A stretch of 64,000 bases of DNA from DYGX01 sp035325905 (GCA_035325905.1 DAOKYY010000001.1:113910-177909), one strand, 5' to 3'. Positions 1 to 9,685 are shown, numbered from the stretch's first letter. Program-made: numbers and translations. The notes: a model not told the origin generated them from the letters alone.

Positions 1-1
1 G

Positions 2-538
2 GCGCTGGCGGGCCGCAGCCTGATCTGCCTGTACCCGGTCGAGCCGAGGGTCGGGCTGGGGTTTACCCATGCATATTTCCCGGCGGCGATGTTCGACGAG
101 GTCGCGCTGGCGGGTCCATGGGCGTTCGCGCGGAAAGGCGAGGGCTACGTCGCGCTGTGGGCGGACGGGCCGCTGGCGCTGGTACGCACCGGCCCCTACG
201 CCGAGCAGGAGCTGCGCAGCCAGGGGCCAGGCGTCGCCTGGGCCGCCTGCATCGGGCGGCGCGCGGAAGACGGCGATTTCGCCGCGTTCTGCCGGCGGCT
301 GGCTGAGCGCCCGCCTGAGGCGAACGGGACGCACGTCGCGTGGACCGATCTGGACGGGCGCGCGCTGGCGTTCGGCTGGGACGGCCCTCTAACAGTCGAT
401 AGCCGCCCGGCGGACTGGGACAATTTTCCGCACTACGCCAACCGCTATACTGAGACGCCGCTTGGCGCTGCGCCGATGATCATCCATCACGCCGGGCAGG
501 CGCTTGCGCTTGATCTGCGGTTCAAGCGGGCGCCCTGA
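2..538 (+). CDS. C-terminal part of an unrecognised protein, cut by the window edge
   Basis: The reading frame is open from base 2 to the TGA at 536-538, so this is the last 178 codons of a gene that begins upstream of the window. The sequence is rich in Trp, Gly and Ala and includes the stretch FTHAYFPAAMFDEV followed by alternating short beta-like segments (YVALWADGPLALV, GRALAFGWDGPL). No catalytic motif, membrane segment or signal is visible in the part present. It lies 282 bases upstream of a sugar importer operon on the same strand, so a carbohydrate-related role such as the tail of a polysaccharide-active enzyme is possible, but I do not recognise the family. An internal ATG at 89 is unlikely to be the true start because coding continues upstream of it. 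Confidence 0.6.
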   Translation, partial: ALAGRSLICLYPVEPRVGLGFTHAYFPAAMFDEVALAGPWAFARKGEGYVALWADGPLALVRTGPYAEQELRSQGPGVAWAACIGRRAEDGDFAAFCRRLAERPPEANGTHVAWTDLDGRALAFGWDGPLTVDSRPADWDNFPHYANRYTETPLGAAPMIIHHAGQALALDLRFKRAP

Positions 539-583
539 GCCGGGAAGATGTGCTCACCGTCTTGCAGAATGTGCGAGCTTCGC

Positions 584-612
584 TTGACAGCATCGAGTTT
601 TCGCGGTTAAAT
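584..612 (+). promoter_or_regulatory. Sigma-70-type promoter of sugar importer operon 1
   Basis: TTGACA (584-589), a 17-base spacer and TTAAAT (607-612) form a good vegetative promoter 209 bases upstream of the binding-protein start at 821. The resulting leader of roughly 200 nt holds a hairpin with 8-bp arms (670-677 and 683-690, one wobble) that is not followed by a T-run. I see no gene in 539-820. Confidence 0.7.
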
Positions 613-625
613 GAAAACGATTACA
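612..625 (+). promoter_or_regulatory. LacI-family-type operator overlapping the promoter
   Basis: TGAAAACGATTACA has the central CG and the TGnAAnCGnTTnCA layout of LacI/GalR operators and matches TGTAAACGTTTACA at 12 of 14 positions. It starts at the last base of the -10 element and covers the predicted start of transcription, so a bound repressor would block initiation. No gene with a LacI-type helix-turn-helix lies in the window; the hybrid regulator at 40793 has a GntR DNA-binding domain. Confidence 0.6.
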
Positions 626-820
626 TCATTCATGGTGGGGAATTTACCCGCGTTGCGCCTCAGCGCCTGCCGAGTTCCTACCGGACTCGGGGCAAACAGG
701 GTTTAATAGAGTTACTAGCGCAACCCGTGAAAGGAGGGGCCAGACGCTTATCGCTGTCAGACCGCTCGATGTTCCAGCCCTCTATGAGCCATGTGAATCG
801 TTATTGAAGGAGTACAACCG

Positions 821-2110
821 ATGAAGTTCCGCACCGCTTTGATGCTTGTCCTGATCGCCGTTCTGGCGCTGCCGCTAGCGCCGAGCGCAGCGCAGGAGCC
901 GGTCGAGCTGCGCATCACCTGGTACGACGACGGTAACGAAGGCGCAGTGCTGCGCGACCTGCTCGATCGCTTCGAGGCCGACAATTCTGACATCAAGGTC
1001 GTGATCGATACCGTGCCCTACTCCGCGATTCTCGAAAACCTGCCGCTCCAACTGGAAGCCGGGGAAGGCCCGGACATCGCGCGAGTGACCGACCTGGGCG
1101 GGCTGTCGGAGTACTATCTCGACCTGCGTCCCTACCTGTCTGACCCGGCTTACTGGGAGGACAACTTTGGCCCGTACCTGACCTGGCTGCGCCAGCCGGG
1201 CGACGAGGAAGGCATTTACGGCTTCCAGACGCAGCTTACCGTGACCGGCATGTACATCAACCGGACTCTGTTCGAGCAGGCCGGGGTGGAAGTCCCAAGC
1301 GACGCAAATGAGCAGGTGTCGTGGGAAGAATGGGGCCAGACCTGCAAATCGGTCGCTGACGCCATCGGGCCGGATGTCTTCGGCTTTGCGATGGACCGTA
1401 GCGGGCACCGCTTCGCGGGGCCGGCGATCAGCATGGGCGCGCAATACTTCGACGAGAACGGCCACCCGACCGTCACGGACGAGGGCTACCGCGCCATGGC
1501 AGAGTTGTTCGTGCAGTGGCACCAGGACGGCACCGCGCTGGTCGACGTGTGGGCCGCGACGCCCGGCTATGTCGGGGCGAACGAGGACTACGCCAACGGG
1601 CGCCTCGTCTGCTACATGTCCGGAAGCTGGCAGGTCCAGCAGTTCAGCAATACGATCGGCGACGCCTTCGACTGGGAAGTTGTGCCGTTCCCGTGCGGAC
1701 CGGCGGGCTGCACCGGTGTTCCGGGCGGCGCGGCGGTGGTCGCGATTAAGGACACTGAGCACCCCGAAGAAGTGGCGCGCGTGATGGAATACCTGGTCCA
1801 GGAAGACGTGCTGCGCGAGTTCCACGCCCGGACGCTGTTCATCCCGGCCCATGCCGGCGTGGCGGCGGGCGGCGTGCCGTTCGAGACCGATCTCGACCTG
1901 GCGCGCGCGGCGCTGGAGCAGTGGAGCGCGATGGTCCCGGACATCATGCCGCTGGCTGTCCGGATCCAGGGCTATCCCTACAACCGTATCGTATTCGACT
2001 CCTCGCGTGACCGTATCGCGCAGGTGATCGTCGGCGAGCTGACGCTGGACGAGGCAATCCAGCGCACGCAGGAAGACATCGACAACGGGCTAGCGGAGCT
2101 GGAAGGTTAG
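821..2110 (+). CDS. Sugar ABC transporter substrate-binding protein (importer 1)
   Basis: This 429-residue protein is an extracytoplasmic solute-binding protein of the MalE/UgpB type (family 1). It starts with a classical signal peptide: a basic N-terminus, a hydrophobic core of about 15 residues and an Ala-rich cleavage region before QEPVELRITW. There is no lipobox cysteine at the cleavage region, so it is predicted to be released rather than lipidated. The mature part shows family-typical segments such as the early LEAGEGPDIARV region and a C-terminal helix near LTLDEAIQRTQEDI. The ATG at 821 follows GAAGGAG at a good distance. Two permease genes and a GH31 alpha-glucosidase follow on the same strand, which suggests an alpha-glucoside ligand, though sequence alone does not fix the sugar. 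Confidence 0.9.
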   Translation: MKFRTALMLVLIAVLALPLAPSAAQEPVELRITWYDDGNEGAVLRDLLDRFEADNSDIKVVIDTVPYSAILENLPLQLEAGEGPDIARVTDLGGLSEYYLDLRPYLSDPAYWEDNFGPYLTWLRQPGDEEGIYGFQTQLTVTGMYINRTLFEQAGVEVPSDANEQVSWEEWGQTCKSVADAIGPDVFGFAMDRSGHRFAGPAISMGAQYFDENGHPTVTDEGYRAMAELFVQWHQDGTALVDVWAATPGYVGANEDYANGRLVCYMSGSWQVQQFSNTIGDAFDWEVVPFPCGPAGCTGVPGGAAVVAIKDTEHPEEVARVMEYLVQEDVLREFHARTLFIPAHAGVAAGGVPFETDLDLARAALEQWSAMVPDIMPLAVRIQGYPYNRIVFDSSRDRIAQVIVGELTLDEAIQRTQEDIDNGLAELEG

Positions 2111-2135
2111 CTCGCGCCCCTCCTGAACACCTCAT

Positions 2136-2179
2136 GCGACTACTGGCGGCTCAGGCAAGCCGGGCCGGCCAGTAGTCGC
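2136..2179 (+). other. Stem-loop between binding-protein and permease genes (operon 1)
   Basis: Perfect 12-bp arms GCGACTACTGGC (2136-2147) and GCCAGTAGTCGC (2168-2179) enclose a 20-base loop. No T-run follows, so it looks like an intra-operon RNA structure that could stabilise the binding-protein message or reduce read-through rather than a full terminator. Comparable structures sit in the same place in the other two importer operons. Confidence 0.7.
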
Positions 2180-2214
2180 TCGCACGCTGGCGCCGGACGT
2201 AGAAAGGGGGATGG

Positions 2215-3276
<1,062 letters not shown>

Positions 3277-3293
3277 CGGAAAGGGGCGACGAC

Positions 3294-4373
3294 TTGACCA
3301 CACTGCGCAACTTCCTGATCCGCAAGCGCGGCGGCAGCCGGGTAGATGTCACGGACGTGCTGTCCTACCTGTATCTCGCCGTGGGGACGCTGGTCATGTT
3401 CGGCCCGGTGCTGTGGGTCGTGCTGTCCTCGTTCAAGACACAGGGTCAGTTGATCGAGTTCCCGCCGCGTCTGCTGCCTTACGCGCAGGAAACGGTCACG
3501 GTCGAAGGCTACGACGAGCCGCTGCCGCTGTACCGGGTGACAATCGACGGCGAGGAGCGCGTGCTGGCCCAGATTCGGCGGGTCGGCATCGAGGCGCAGA
3601 TGATCGATCCGGAGAATCCCCCGGCGAACCCAGGCCGCCCCACCGACGAGGAGCGCATCCGCGTGCCGATCGACGCGCGCGAGCCGATCGAGCGCCTGAG
3701 CCTGGCCTGGGACAACTATATTGAGCCGCTCGAAAAGTTCCGCTTTGGCACTTACCTGAAAAACAGCGTGATCGTGACTGCTGTCGCGACGCTGATCACG
3801 CTCGTCATCAACAGCATGGCGGCGTTCGCGCTCAGCAAATACGAGTTCAAAGGCCGGGACGCGGTCTTCGTGCTGATCATCGCGACGCTGATGATCCCGA
3901 TCTCGGTCATCCTGGTGCCGGTCTTCCTCGTGATCACCAAGCTCAACATGAACAACACGCTGTGGGGTGTGATCATCCCTGGCGCGGCGACGCCAACTGG
4001 CGTGTTCCTGCTGCGCCAGTATATGCTAACCATCCCGGACGAGCTGCTGGAGTCGGCGCGCATCGACGGCGCGTCGGAGTGGCGCATCTACTGGCAGATC
4101 GTGCTGCCGCTGGCGCGCCCGGCCCTGGCCGTGCTGGCGATCTTCTCGGTGATGTGGCGCTGGAACGACTTTCTGTGGCCGCTGATCGTCCTCAGCCGCA
4201 GCGAGCTGTTCACGCTCCAGGTCGGGCTGAACGCCTTTCAGGGCGAGCTGCAAATCCAGTGGCACTATGTTCTGGCGATGACCGTGCTCACCTTGCTGCC
4301 CATCACCGCCGTGTTCGCGTTCTTGCAGCGTTTCATCACGACCGGGATCGCGACTACCGGCCTGAAGGGGTAG
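3294..4373 (+). CDS. Sugar ABC transporter permease, MalG type, with enlarged external loop (importer 1)
   Basis: The second permease most likely starts at a TTG at 3294, preceded by GGAAAGGGG (3278-3286) seven bases upstream, and gives 359 residues. The reading frame is open much further upstream, but that part overlaps the MalF gene and has no membrane-protein character. After the first membrane segment (AVGTLVMFGPVLWVVLSSF) there is an unusually long loop of about 90 residues before NYIEPLEKFRFGTYLKNS, where standard MalG proteins have roughly 30. The rest is canonical, with the EAA coupling loop at LLESARIDGASEWRIYWQIV. The inserted loop begins VTVEGYDEPLPLYRV and would face outside, where it could contact the binding protein. 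A GH31 gene follows 30 bases downstream. Confidence 0.88.
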   Translation: MTTLRNFLIRKRGGSRVDVTDVLSYLYLAVGTLVMFGPVLWVVLSSFKTQGQLIEFPPRLLPYAQETVTVEGYDEPLPLYRVTIDGEERVLAQIRRVGIEAQMIDPENPPANPGRPTDEERIRVPIDAREPIERLSLAWDNYIEPLEKFRFGTYLKNSVIVTAVATLITLVINSMAAFALSKYEFKGRDAVFVLIIATLMIPISVILVPVFLVITKLNMNNTLWGVIIPGAATPTGVFLLRQYMLTIPDELLESARIDGASEWRIYWQIVLPLARPALAVLAIFSVMWRWNDFLWPLIVLSRSELFTLQVGLNAFQGELQIQWHYVLAMTVLTLLPITAVFAFLQRFITTGIATTGLKG

Positions 4374-4403
4374 CCGCCGCCACGCGAAGGATAGCACCGA
4401 ACA

Positions 4404-6836
4404 ATGCATCTGGTCAGCCCGCAAGCCGTCGCGCTGTCGTCTTCCGATGCCGATTCGATCACCCTGGCCGGGGAACGCGGCGAGCGCTTTCAGATTACCC
4501 TGCTTGATCACAGCCTGGTGCGCGTCCAGCACTGGCCGGACGGCGCGCCCCGGCTCGACCGGACGTGGTGTGTCGCCGGGCCGCCGGGTGATGTGCTGCT
4601 CGAAGGCCGGTCGCGGGCTGACCTGTCCCCCTTCCGCCGGCCGGGGCTGCGCCTCGAAAACACTCCCGGCGGGCTGCGACTCCACAGCGACGCGCTGGCG
4701 CTGGATGCCCGCCTGGGCGACCTGCGGCTGGAATGGCAGCTGCCGTCGGGCGAGGTCTTCGCCGCTGACGTGCCAGCGCACGCCTACACCTACGACCGCG
4801 CCGGACGCGCAGTGTTCCATCACCTCGCGCGGCGCGACGGCGAGCACTACTACGGCTTCGGCGAAAAGGCCGGGCCGCTCGACAAGGCGGGAATGCGGCT
4901 GCGGATGTGCAACGTGGACGCCTTCGGCTACGACGCCGCGCGCACCGACCCGCTCTACAAACACATCCCGTTTTACATCACCTACGTCGCAGACCTGGAC
5001 CTCGCCTACGGGCTGTTCTACGACAATCTGTCGGCGACGACGTTTGACCTGGGGCGCGAGGTTAACGCGCTGCGCGGCGGGCGTTACCGCGTCTACGAAG
5101 CCGCCGACGGCGACCTTGACTATTATCTGATGCTCGGCCCCACGATTGAAGCCGTCGTCGAGCAGTACACGGCGCTGACCGGCCGCCCCGCGCTGCCGCC
5201 GCGCTGGTCGTTCGGCTACCTCGGCTCGACCATGAGCTACACCGAAGCGCCCGACGCGCAGGAGCAGCTTAAGCAGTTCGTTGCGCTGTGCGACCGCCAC
5301 GATATCCCGTGCGATCTGTTCCACCTGTCGTCCGGCTACACGACCGACGAGGCCGGGCGGCGCAACGTCTTCACCTGGAATTACCAGCGCATCCCCGATC
5401 CGGCCGCGATGGTCGCGGGCTTCCACGCGGCGGGCATCCGGCTCGCGCCCAATCTGAAGCCGCACCTGCTCACGTCGCACCCGTCCTACCGCGATCTGGC
5501 GGCGCGTGGCGGGCTGATCCGGTCGGCCAGCGGCGACCGGCCGGAGGTTGGCAGCTTCTGGAGCGGCGGCCTCTACCAGACGGCTCCCGGCAGCTATGTC
5601 GATTTCACCAGCCGCGCCGGGTACGAATGGTGGCAGGCGCAGATCAACACCGCTCTGCTTGACTATGGCATCGACGCGATCTGGAACGACAACAACGAGT
5701 TCGAGGTCTGGGACGACAGCGCGCGAGCAGATGGCTTCGGGCAGCCGATCCCGATGGGCATGGCGCGCCCGCTACAAACGCTGCTGATGGGCCGGGCCTC
5801 GTTCGAGGCGCTGGCGCGGCGCCGCCCCGACGAGCGCCCGTTCGTGCTGTCGCGGGCTGGTGCGCCGGGCATCCAACGCTACGCCCAGACGTGGAGCGGC
5901 GATAACACGACCTCGTGGGACACGCTGCGCTGGAATATCCCGATGGGCCTGGGCATGGGCCTCTCCGGCCTGGCGAACATGGGGCACGATGTCGGCGGGT
6001 TCGCGGGGCCAAAGCCGGACGCGGAGCTATTTGTGCGCTGGGTGCAGAATGGCATCTTTCACCCGCGCTTCACGATTCACTCGTGGAACAGCGATGGCAC
6101 CGCTAACGAGCCGTGGATGCACCCGGAGGTGCTGCCGCTGGTGCGCGAGGCGCTGCGCTTCCGCTACCGCCTGATCCCGTACCTGTACAGCCTTGCCGTC
6201 GAGATGGCGCGCACCGGACACCCGATGATCCGTCCGCTGGTCTACCACTTTTCGGACGACCCGCGCTGCCGCGTCGAGTCGTTCGAGTTTCTGCTCGGTC
6301 CTGGGCTGCTGGTCGCCTCGGTGCTGGAGCCGGGCGCGACGACACGCGAAGTCTACCTGCCTGCCGGTGTGGGTTGGTATGACTACGCGAATGGCACGCG
6401 CTTCGCGGGCGGCCAGACGATCCCCCTCGACGCGCCGCTGGGCCGGATCCCGCTGCTGGCGCGCGCCGGGGCGCTGATCCCGCTCGGCAAGCCGATGCGC
6501 CACGTTGGCGCGGAGCCGGACGACTGGCGCGAGGTACGCGTCTACCCACCGACCGGCGCGGGTGAGGCGCATTTCGCGCTGATCGAGGACGATGGGCGAA
6601 CGCTCGACTACCGGCGCGGCGCATACACGGAACTGCGGCTGTCGGTGCGAGCGAGCGAGGAGGCGCTGGCGCTGGCGGTCGAGCCGGTGCGCAGCGGCTA
6701 TCCCCTGCCCTACGACGCGATTGAGTTCGCGCTGCCACCAACAGAGACGCGCCCGCTCGCCCTGCCCGCCGCCGACGTCTGGATCGACGCCGACGGCTGG
6801 CGGCGCGTCCGGCTGGCCGTCGTTCCGCGCGGGTGA
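4404..6836 (+). CDS. Glycoside hydrolase family 31, alpha-glucosidase type
   Basis: An 810-residue GH31 enzyme that hydrolyses alpha-linked glucosides or xylosides by a retaining mechanism. The catalytic nucleophile is predicted at D429 in GIDAIWNDNNE, corresponding to the WxDMNE motif. The acid/base is predicted at D500 in WSGDNTTSWDTLRW. The N-terminal beta-sandwich covers roughly residues 1-240, the barrel roughly 250-590, and C-terminal beta domains complete the fold. There is no signal peptide, so it should act in the cytosol on sugars delivered by the importer encoded immediately upstream. The ATG at 4404 lies 30 bases after the MalG stop, consistent with one operon. An alpha-glucosidase role is most likely; alpha-xylosidase or sulfoquinovosidase activity is less likely but not excluded. 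Confidence 0.92.
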   Translation: MHLVSPQAVALSSSDADSITLAGERGERFQITLLDHSLVRVQHWPDGAPRLDRTWCVAGPPGDVLLEGRSRADLSPFRRPGLRLENTPGGLRLHSDALALDARLGDLRLEWQLPSGEVFAADVPAHAYTYDRAGRAVFHHLARRDGEHYYGFGEKAGPLDKAGMRLRMCNVDAFGYDAARTDPLYKHIPFYITYVADLDLAYGLFYDNLSATTFDLGREVNALRGGRYRVYEAADGDLDYYLMLGPTIEAVVEQYTALTGRPALPPRWSFGYLGSTMSYTEAPDAQEQLKQFVALCDRHDIPCDLFHLSSGYTTDEAGRRNVFTWNYQRIPDPAAMVAGFHAAGIRLAPNLKPHLLTSHPSYRDLAARGGLIRSASGDRPEVGSFWSGGLYQTAPGSYVDFTSRAGYEWWQAQINTALLDYGIDAIWNDNNEFEVWDDSARADGFGQPIPMGMARPLQTLLMGRASFEALARRRPDERPFVLSRAGAPGIQRYAQTWSGDNTTSWDTLRWNIPMGLGMGLSGLANMGHDVGGFAGPKPDAELFVRWVQNGIFHPRFTIHSWNSDGTANEPWMHPEVLPLVREALRFRYRLIPYLYSLAVEMARTGHPMIRPLVYHFSDDPRCRVESFEFLLGPGLLVASVLEPGATTREVYLPAGVGWYDYANGTRFAGGQTIPLDAPLGRIPLLARAGALIPLGKPMRHVGAEPDDWREVRVYPPTGAGEAHFALIEDDGRTLDYRRGAYTELRLSVRASEEALALAVEPVRSGYPLPYDAIEFALPPTETRPLALPAADVWIDADGWRRVRLAVVPRG

Positions 6837-6979
6837 CGCCGGACCGAGTTCTTTAGTCTTCTGTCATCGGCCGTCGCATAGCAGGATCGAGACCGCGCAA
6901 TCCAACCGGCGCGTTTCCTCCGTAGTGATAGGCATATCCGCCGTTCGGGCGGGCCACAAGACACTTCGGAGGAACGCAG

Positions 6980-8830
6980 ATGCACCGTCACAACAGATTG
7001 TTCGTGCTCATGGTCGCGCTCGCGCTGCTGGTGATGGCCCTGCCGGCGGGCGCGCAGGGTGAGATGGGCGCTCCCTCGGTCGAGGTCGTCGACCAGGTCG
7101 TGCTCGATGGAACCGTCACGATTGCCAGCGCCTACAGCGAAGGCCCCGGCTGGCTGGTGATCCACGCCGACGGCGGCGGCGCGCCTGGCCCGGTGATCGG
7201 CTACCGCGCGCTGAACGCCGGCGCGACGCAGAATCTCCAGGTCTCAATCGACGCCGCGCAGGCGACGCCCACGCTTTACGCCATGCTCCACACCGACACC
7301 GGCGAAGTCGGCGTTTACGAGTTCGGCACGGTGGACGGCGCCGATATCCCGGTGCGCGTCAACGATCAGGTTGTCACCCCCGCCTTCAACATTGATCTGA
7401 TCAGCGCCAGTGATCAGTTCGTTACCAACGGACAGGTGACAATCGATGCGGTCGTGGCGCAGCAGCCCGGCTGGCTGGTGATCCATGCCGACGGCGACGG
7501 GTCGCCGGGGCCGGTCCTCGGCCAGACGCAGGTCCCGGCCGGGGCGAGCGCGAATGTCGCTGTCGCGCTGACGGGCGACGCGACCGCTGTGCTGTGGCCG
7601 ATGCTGCACGTCGATACCGGCGTGGAGGGCACCTATGAGTTCGGCGCGGTCGAGGGCGCCGACGTGCCGGTGCGCGTCAACGATCGCGTCGCCGTGACGC
7701 CGCTGTGGACTGTTCCGCACATGCGCGTTGACGACCAGATCGTGCTGGGCGGCGACGGCATGGAAGCGATGGCCGAGCCGAGCCTGGTCGCGCGGTCGGT
7801 GCTGTCGGAAGGCCCCGGCTGGCTCGTCGTGCACGCCGACGGCGGCGGCTCGCCCGGCCCGGTGCTCGGCCAGGCGGCGCTAGCCAGTGGCCTGAACACC
7901 GATGTCGCCGTCACGCTCGATCCGGCGGGGATAACGCCCGTGCTGTGGCCGATGCTGCACGTCGATACCGGCGTGGAAGGCACCTACGAGTTCGGCGCAG
8001 TGGAGGGTGCGGACGTGCCGGTGCGCGTCAACGACGACGTCGTGACCTTCCCGATCCACGCCGCGCCGTCGCTGACCCTGAGCGACCAGACGCTCGACGC
8101 CGGTGTGCTGCTGATCGACGCGGCGCTGATCGACGCGCCCGGCTGGATCGCGGTGCATAGCAGCCAGGATGGCGCGCCCGGCCCGGTGATCGCCACCTAC
8201 CCGCTGCCCGCCGGTCTCAGCCGCGCCATCCACATCCCGCTCGACGCGGCGCAAGCGGGCCAGCAGGTCTTCCCGATGCTGCACTACGACACCGGCGAGG
8301 CGGGCGTCTACGAGTTCAACACGGTCGAGGGCGCGGACGGACCGGTGCGCGTCGGCGACGCCGTGATCGTCGGCCCGATAAACCTCGGCGCGGCGGGCGA
8401 AGCGATGGGCGAAGGCACGGAGGAGGCGCACGATATGGGCGCCGCGCTGGACGGCAACGCGCTGATTGACGAGCGCTGCACCGTCTGCCACAGCCGCGAG
8501 CGTATCGACCAGGCGCAGAAGTCGCCCGAAGAATGGGCTGCGACCGTCGACCGGATGATCGGTTACGGCGCGCAGCTCACGCCGGAGGAGCGCCAGGCGG
8601 TGCTCGACTATCTCTCGGCGGCTGGCGCTGAGTCCGCCGCCCCGGTCGCGCTGGACGGCAACGCGCTGATTGACGAGCGCTGCACCGTCTGCCACAGCCG
8701 CGAGCGTATCGACCAGGCGCAGAAGTCGCCCGAAGAATGGGCTGCGACCGTCGACCGGATGATCGGTTACGGCGCGCAGCTCACGCCGGAAGAGCGCCAG
8801 GCGGTGATCGATTACCTGACGAGCCGCTAG
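6980..8830 (+). CDS. Secreted protein with four DUF7282-like repeats and two haem-c motifs
   Basis: A 616-residue protein starting after CGGAGGA. A signal peptide covers about residues 1-24. Four repeats of about 105-115 residues follow (roughly 33-137, 138-245, 246-365, 366-470). Each has GPGW/QPGW(L/I)VIHADG, a GPVIG or GPVLG turn, a PMLHxDTG motif and a closing VEGADxPVRVND, as in the DUF7282 family. Two nearly identical C-terminal modules then carry CTVCH haem-binding sites at C500/C503/H504 and C568/C571/H572, each followed by SPEEWAATVDRMIGYGAQLT, as in quinohaemoprotein-type cytochrome c domains. This suggests an exported di-haem electron carrier or redox sensor on a beta-rich scaffold. 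The ECF sigma/anti-sigma pair lies convergent just downstream. No partner oxidase is visible. Confidence 0.88.
   Translation: MHRHNRLFVLMVALALLVMALPAGAQGEMGAPSVEVVDQVVLDGTVTIASAYSEGPGWLVIHADGGGAPGPVIGYRALNAGATQNLQVSIDAAQATPTLYAMLHTDTGEVGVYEFGTVDGADIPVRVNDQVVTPAFNIDLISASDQFVTNGQVTIDAVVAQQPGWLVIHADGDGSPGPVLGQTQVPAGASANVAVALTGDATAVLWPMLHVDTGVEGTYEFGAVEGADVPVRVNDRVAVTPLWTVPHMRVDDQIVLGGDGMEAMAEPSLVARSVLSEGPGWLVVHADGGGSPGPVLGQAALASGLNTDVAVTLDPAGITPVLWPMLHVDTGVEGTYEFGAVEGADVPVRVNDDVVTFPIHAAPSLTLSDQTLDAGVLLIDAALIDAPGWIAVHSSQDGAPGPVIATYPLPAGLSRAIHIPLDAAQAGQQVFPMLHYDTGEAGVYEFNTVEGADGPVRVGDAVIVGPINLGAAGEAMGEGTEEAHDMGAALDGNALIDERCTVCHSRERIDQAQKSPEEWAATVDRMIGYGAQLTPEERQAVLDYLSAAGAESAAPVALDGNALIDERCTVCHSRERIDQAQKSPEEWAATVDRMIGYGAQLTPEERQAVIDYLTSR
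7591..8034 (+). repeat. DNA-level repeat of the DUF7282 module
   Basis: About 93 bases beginning GCTGTGGCCGATGCTGCACG at 7591 recur at 7942, an offset of 351 bases or 117 codons, with only a few, mostly third-position, differences. This marks repeats 2 and 3 as the most recently copied pair of the DUF7282 array. Confidence 0.8.
8443..8806 (+). repeat. Near-identical tandem duplication of the cytochrome c module
   Basis: Bases 8443-8602 and 8647-8806 (160 bases each, offset 204 bases or 68 codons) differ at only one position, G8587 versus A8791, which is silent. The duplication covers the whole haem-binding module including the CTVCH motif and is clearly recent or maintained by gene conversion. 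Confidence 0.93.
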
Positions 8831-8868
8831 CTCGTCGTTCGGCAGCCAATGCCTTTGCCCGGCATGGC

Positions 8869-8904
8869 AACGGGGCTTCACCCAGCGGATGAGGCCCCGT
8901 TTTT
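8869..8904 (+). terminator. Rho-independent terminator after the DUF7282/cytochrome gene
   Basis: The arms AACGGGGC-TTCA (8869-8880) and TGAG-GCCCCGTT (8890-8901) form a strong hairpin and run into TTTTT (8900-8904), 39 bases after the stop codon. It separates this gene from the convergent anti-sigma gene. Confidence 0.88.
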
Positions 8905-8938
8905 CTGTCTAACCGCCTCCCCGGCCACCCGCCGGGCG

Positions 8939-9685
8939 CTACGCCTCGATTGGCACGGCGAAGACGCGCGGCCCGGTGGGTCGATCGGGGTACGGGCTGC
9001 CCCCGGCCGGCTCCAGCGAGACTCCGAACCCCTGGTACGCCTCGAACGACGCCGCCAGCGGAATTTCAATGTACGTCGCCACGTCGTCGCGCGCTTGCCG
9101 GAACAGCCCGCCGCTGGTACGCACACCGGAGTCATCGACTAGCCACAGTTGGAAGATATTTTCCTCGGACAGCGCCGGCAGCGCCTCGACCCGAATCACG
9201 GCGCGCTCGCCATCTGGCGACGCAACCAGCTCGCCGGAGACGTCTGGCTTGACGTCTCCCGGCACGACGGCAAAGCGCCGCGCTCCGTCGAGCGCCGCCA
9301 GCTCGTCGTAGAGCATCTGCGCGCTATCGGCCTCCGGCCCTTCATCGGACAAAAGTAGCGCCGCGATCACGCCACCGGCGATCACGATCAGCAGCGCCGC
9401 CGCAGCCAGCAGCACGCGCGGAGCGCGCCAGGGCCGCACCCCCTGCTGCCGAGGCGGCTGGCGACGCGCCGCCAGCCGCGCAGCGAGGTCAGCCTGCAAG
9501 TGCCCCGGCGCCGGGCGCAGCGGCGCGAGCGCCGCCAGCGACGTTGCGCTCGCCTCATATTGCGCCAGGAGCGCCTGCGCGTCCGGGTCCGCAGCCAGGG
9601 CGTGCTCGACCGCGCGGCGCTCGTCAGGTTCCAGCGCGCCGAGCACATACGCCGGCAGCAGTTCGGTCAGTTCCTCGTTCGTCAT
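8939..9685 (-). CDS. Anti-sigma factor, RskA type
   Basis: A 248-residue membrane-anchored anti-sigma factor. The N-terminal 80 or so residues (MTNEELTELLPAYVLGALEP, then a helical region) form the anti-sigma domain typical of RskA-like proteins, which hold the sigma factor at the membrane. One membrane helix (VLLAAAALLIVIAGGVIAALLL, about residues 90-112) follows. The exported C-terminal region (about 115-248) has the RskA-like beta domain with FQLWLVDDSGVRTSGGLF and GSPYPDRPTGP. The gene lies 89 bases downstream of the ECF sigma gene on the same strand, the usual arrangement for a sigma/anti-sigma pair. Release normally follows regulated proteolysis in this family; nothing in the sequence identifies the signal here. 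Confidence 0.88.
   Translation of the reverse strand: MTNEELTELLPAYVLGALEPDERRAVEHALAADPDAQALLAQYEASATSLAALAPLRPAPGHLQADLAARLAARRQPPRQQGVRPWRAPRVLLAAAALLIVIAGGVIAALLLSDEGPEADSAQMLYDELAALDGARRFAVVPGDVKPDVSGELVASPDGERAVIRVEALPALSEENIFQLWLVDDSGVRTSGGLFRQARDDVATYIEIPLAASFEAYQGFGVSLEPAGGSPYPDRPTGPRVFAVPIEA

Noticed and set aside
550..807. An 85-codon open frame between the first gene fragment and the importer 1 binding protein
   Set aside because: No ribosome-binding site or recognisable motif; it overlaps a strong promoter and operator and is best seen as leader DNA.
875..1852. A 325-codon open frame antisense to the binding-protein gene (and similar long antisense frames, such as 4026-5480 and 17302-18726)
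   Set aside because: High GC content produces long antisense frames; the products are Arg/His-rich, lack motifs and lie opposite clear genes.
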